DNA from: JBCCAG01 sp050330955
GTDB taxonomy: Bacteria; Cyanobacteriota; Cyanobacteriia; CAKZMO01
Direction of reading: 5' to 3'
NCBI GenBank assembly: GCA_050330955.1
Contig: JBHJHJ010000071.1
Location: forward strand, 1 to 13,689
Length of the DNA: 13,689 bases
Part shown: piece by piece, positions 12,808-13,689 of the stretch
Position numbering within the stretch: position 1 is the stretch's first letter
How the letters are laid out: each line of letters opens with the position of its first letter
The notes under the pieces: generated by a model
What the model saw: only the letters and a program-made list of their open reading frames with translations
Databases searched by the model: none
Told to the model about the DNA's origin: nothing
Program-made: the position numbers and the translations under genes

Positions 12808-13689
12808 TTATCGGTAATCCTGATGCTGGATGTCCCGCAGACGAGCTTCAGGCCGCAAAAAGCGATCCATCTGCGCTTCGAAAAACTTGCGGTTGGCCAT
12901 CAGGTGCTTGGGGTTGGCATCATCCAGCGGATACAGCAAGGCCTGGCGCAGGGCATGAATCACTGCCGAGGTGACGTTGTACATGGAGCGCTGGAAGGTG
13001 GCGCCGATTTGAACCAGCGCGTCGTCGCTGCCGCGAGCGTGCTGCTGATAATAGTCCTTAAGATAGGGGGGCAAAAAGTGCAGCATGTCCTGCATCAGCA
13101 GCGTCGGCGGAACACCTGCGGTGCCGATGGGAAAGACGTCGGCGTAGAGAATGCCGTAGTGGAAATCGGCCTGGGACTCGGGAACCTGCCCTGCCTGAGC
13201 GTTGTAGGATTTAGTGCCCCGGAAGGGGGAGGTGCGGTAGAAGATAGCCTCGACGTAGGGCAGCGCCGCCTCATATAGCCAGGTAAACCCCTTGGACTTG
13301 GGGATAATTTCGTAGCATTCGCCGTCGACATACAGGTGGTGGTAAATCGGTCGGCCCGCCACCGCAAAGATGCCGTTCACGAGGAAGTTCATGGCGTCCG
13401 GCACGCCCTTGAAGCCCCCCTCGTCGTAAATGTCCGACATTTCAAAAAATACCGGCGCCATCACCTCCCAAAATAGCCCCAAATTGGAGTAGTAGGACAG
13501 CTCCCGCACCTTTTCAACGAACATCTCAGGGAAGAGCTTATAGAGCCCCAGCATGGCCGGATTTTTCTTGAAGTAGGCCCGAATGGCCCGGTCGCAGTTG
13601 GCCCGGTACTCTTGGGTATCTAGGTAGGCGTCGAACCGGTTCACGGGCGCGACCATGTGCCGGTGCCACAGCATGGCCCGCATGCAGGC
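12808..13689 (-). CDS. cupA: CupA (ChpY), CO2 hydration protein, 5' end outside the window
   Basis: The last 293 codons of a CO2-hydration protein are present; the frame is still open at the edge (residues A-C precede the Met at 13683), so roughly the first third of the about 430-residue family length is missing. CupA sits on the membrane arm of NDH-1MS and converts CO2 to bicarbonate using energy from cyclic electron flow, part of the CO2-concentrating mechanism. Family-typical stretches are NPAMLGLYKLFPEMFVEKVRELSYYSNLGLFWEVMAPVF, IYHHLYVDGECYEIIPKSKGFTWLYEAALPYVEAIFYRTSPFRGTKSYNAQ and DFHYGILYADVFPIGTAGVPPTLLMQDMLHFLPPYL. The downstream cupS makes it CupA rather than the constitutive paralogue CupB (ChpX). 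ndhF3 and ndhD3 are expected just beyond the right edge, with a CcmR/NdhR-type regulator controlling the operon. Confidence 0.92.
   Translation of the reverse strand, partial: ACMRAMLWHRHMVAPVNRFDAYLDTQEYRANCDRAIRAYFKKNPAMLGLYKLFPEMFVEKVRELSYYSNLGLFWEVMAPVFFEMSDIYDEGGFKGVPDAMNFLVNGIFAVAGRPIYHHLYVDGECYEIIPKSKGFTWLYEAALPYVEAIFYRTSPFRGTKSYNAQAGQVPESQADFHYGILYADVFPIGTAGVPPTLLMQDMLHFLPPYLKDYYQQHARGSDDALVQIGATFQRSMYNVTSAVIHALRQALLYPLDDANPKHLMANRKFFEAQMDRFLRPEARLRDIQHQDYR

Overview
The window looks like chromosomal DNA of a cyanobacterium with moderate to high GC content. Three things support this. There are about fifteen copies of the HIP1 octamer GCGATCGC (for example near 313, 373, 1557, 4233, 6295 and 12014). 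Ycf54 is restricted to oxygenic phototrophs. At the right edge there is a CupA-CupS pair of the inducible CO2-uptake NDH-1 complex. The genus cannot be fixed from the sequence.

Left part (1-4092). Positions 1-341 hold the 3' end of a plus-strand reading frame with a 66-bp (22-residue) Pro/Asp-rich tandem repeat; it has no start codon and looks degenerate. A strong hairpin separates it from three minus-strand genes: a CHASE2-transmembrane Ser/Thr kinase, a GNAT acetyltransferase with a TTG start, and a small DUF2811 protein. Positions 4093-4694 form a long divergent intergenic region with G-runs, inverted repeats and a cluster of three helically phased cyanobacterial-type DnaA boxes.

Middle (4695-8008). 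pdxJ (vitamin B6 synthesis) and ycf54 (Mg-protoporphyrin ester cyclase factor, chlorophyll synthesis) lie in tandem on the plus strand, with a 19-nt palindrome on the pdxJ stop codon. ycf54 converges on the minus-strand gene tex, and their ends overlap by 18 bp.

Right part (8009-13689). A 326-bp divergent region with a possible Pho box and a compound inverted repeat leads into the phosphate ABC transporter pstS-pstC-pstA-pstB. An internal hairpin with a U-tract after pstS probably makes the binding protein more abundant than the membrane and ATPase subunits. The operon ends at a strong terminator whose T-run reaches the stop codon of the convergent gene cupS. cupS follows cupA, which runs off the window; together they form the 3' end of the usual ndhF3-ndhD3-cupA-cupS operon for low-CO2-induced carbon uptake.

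No mobile element, CRISPR array, tRNA or rRNA was seen. Most genes are recognisable housekeeping or nutrient-acquisition genes. The least explained DNA is the degenerate repeat frame at the left edge and the DnaA-box region upstream of pdxJ.
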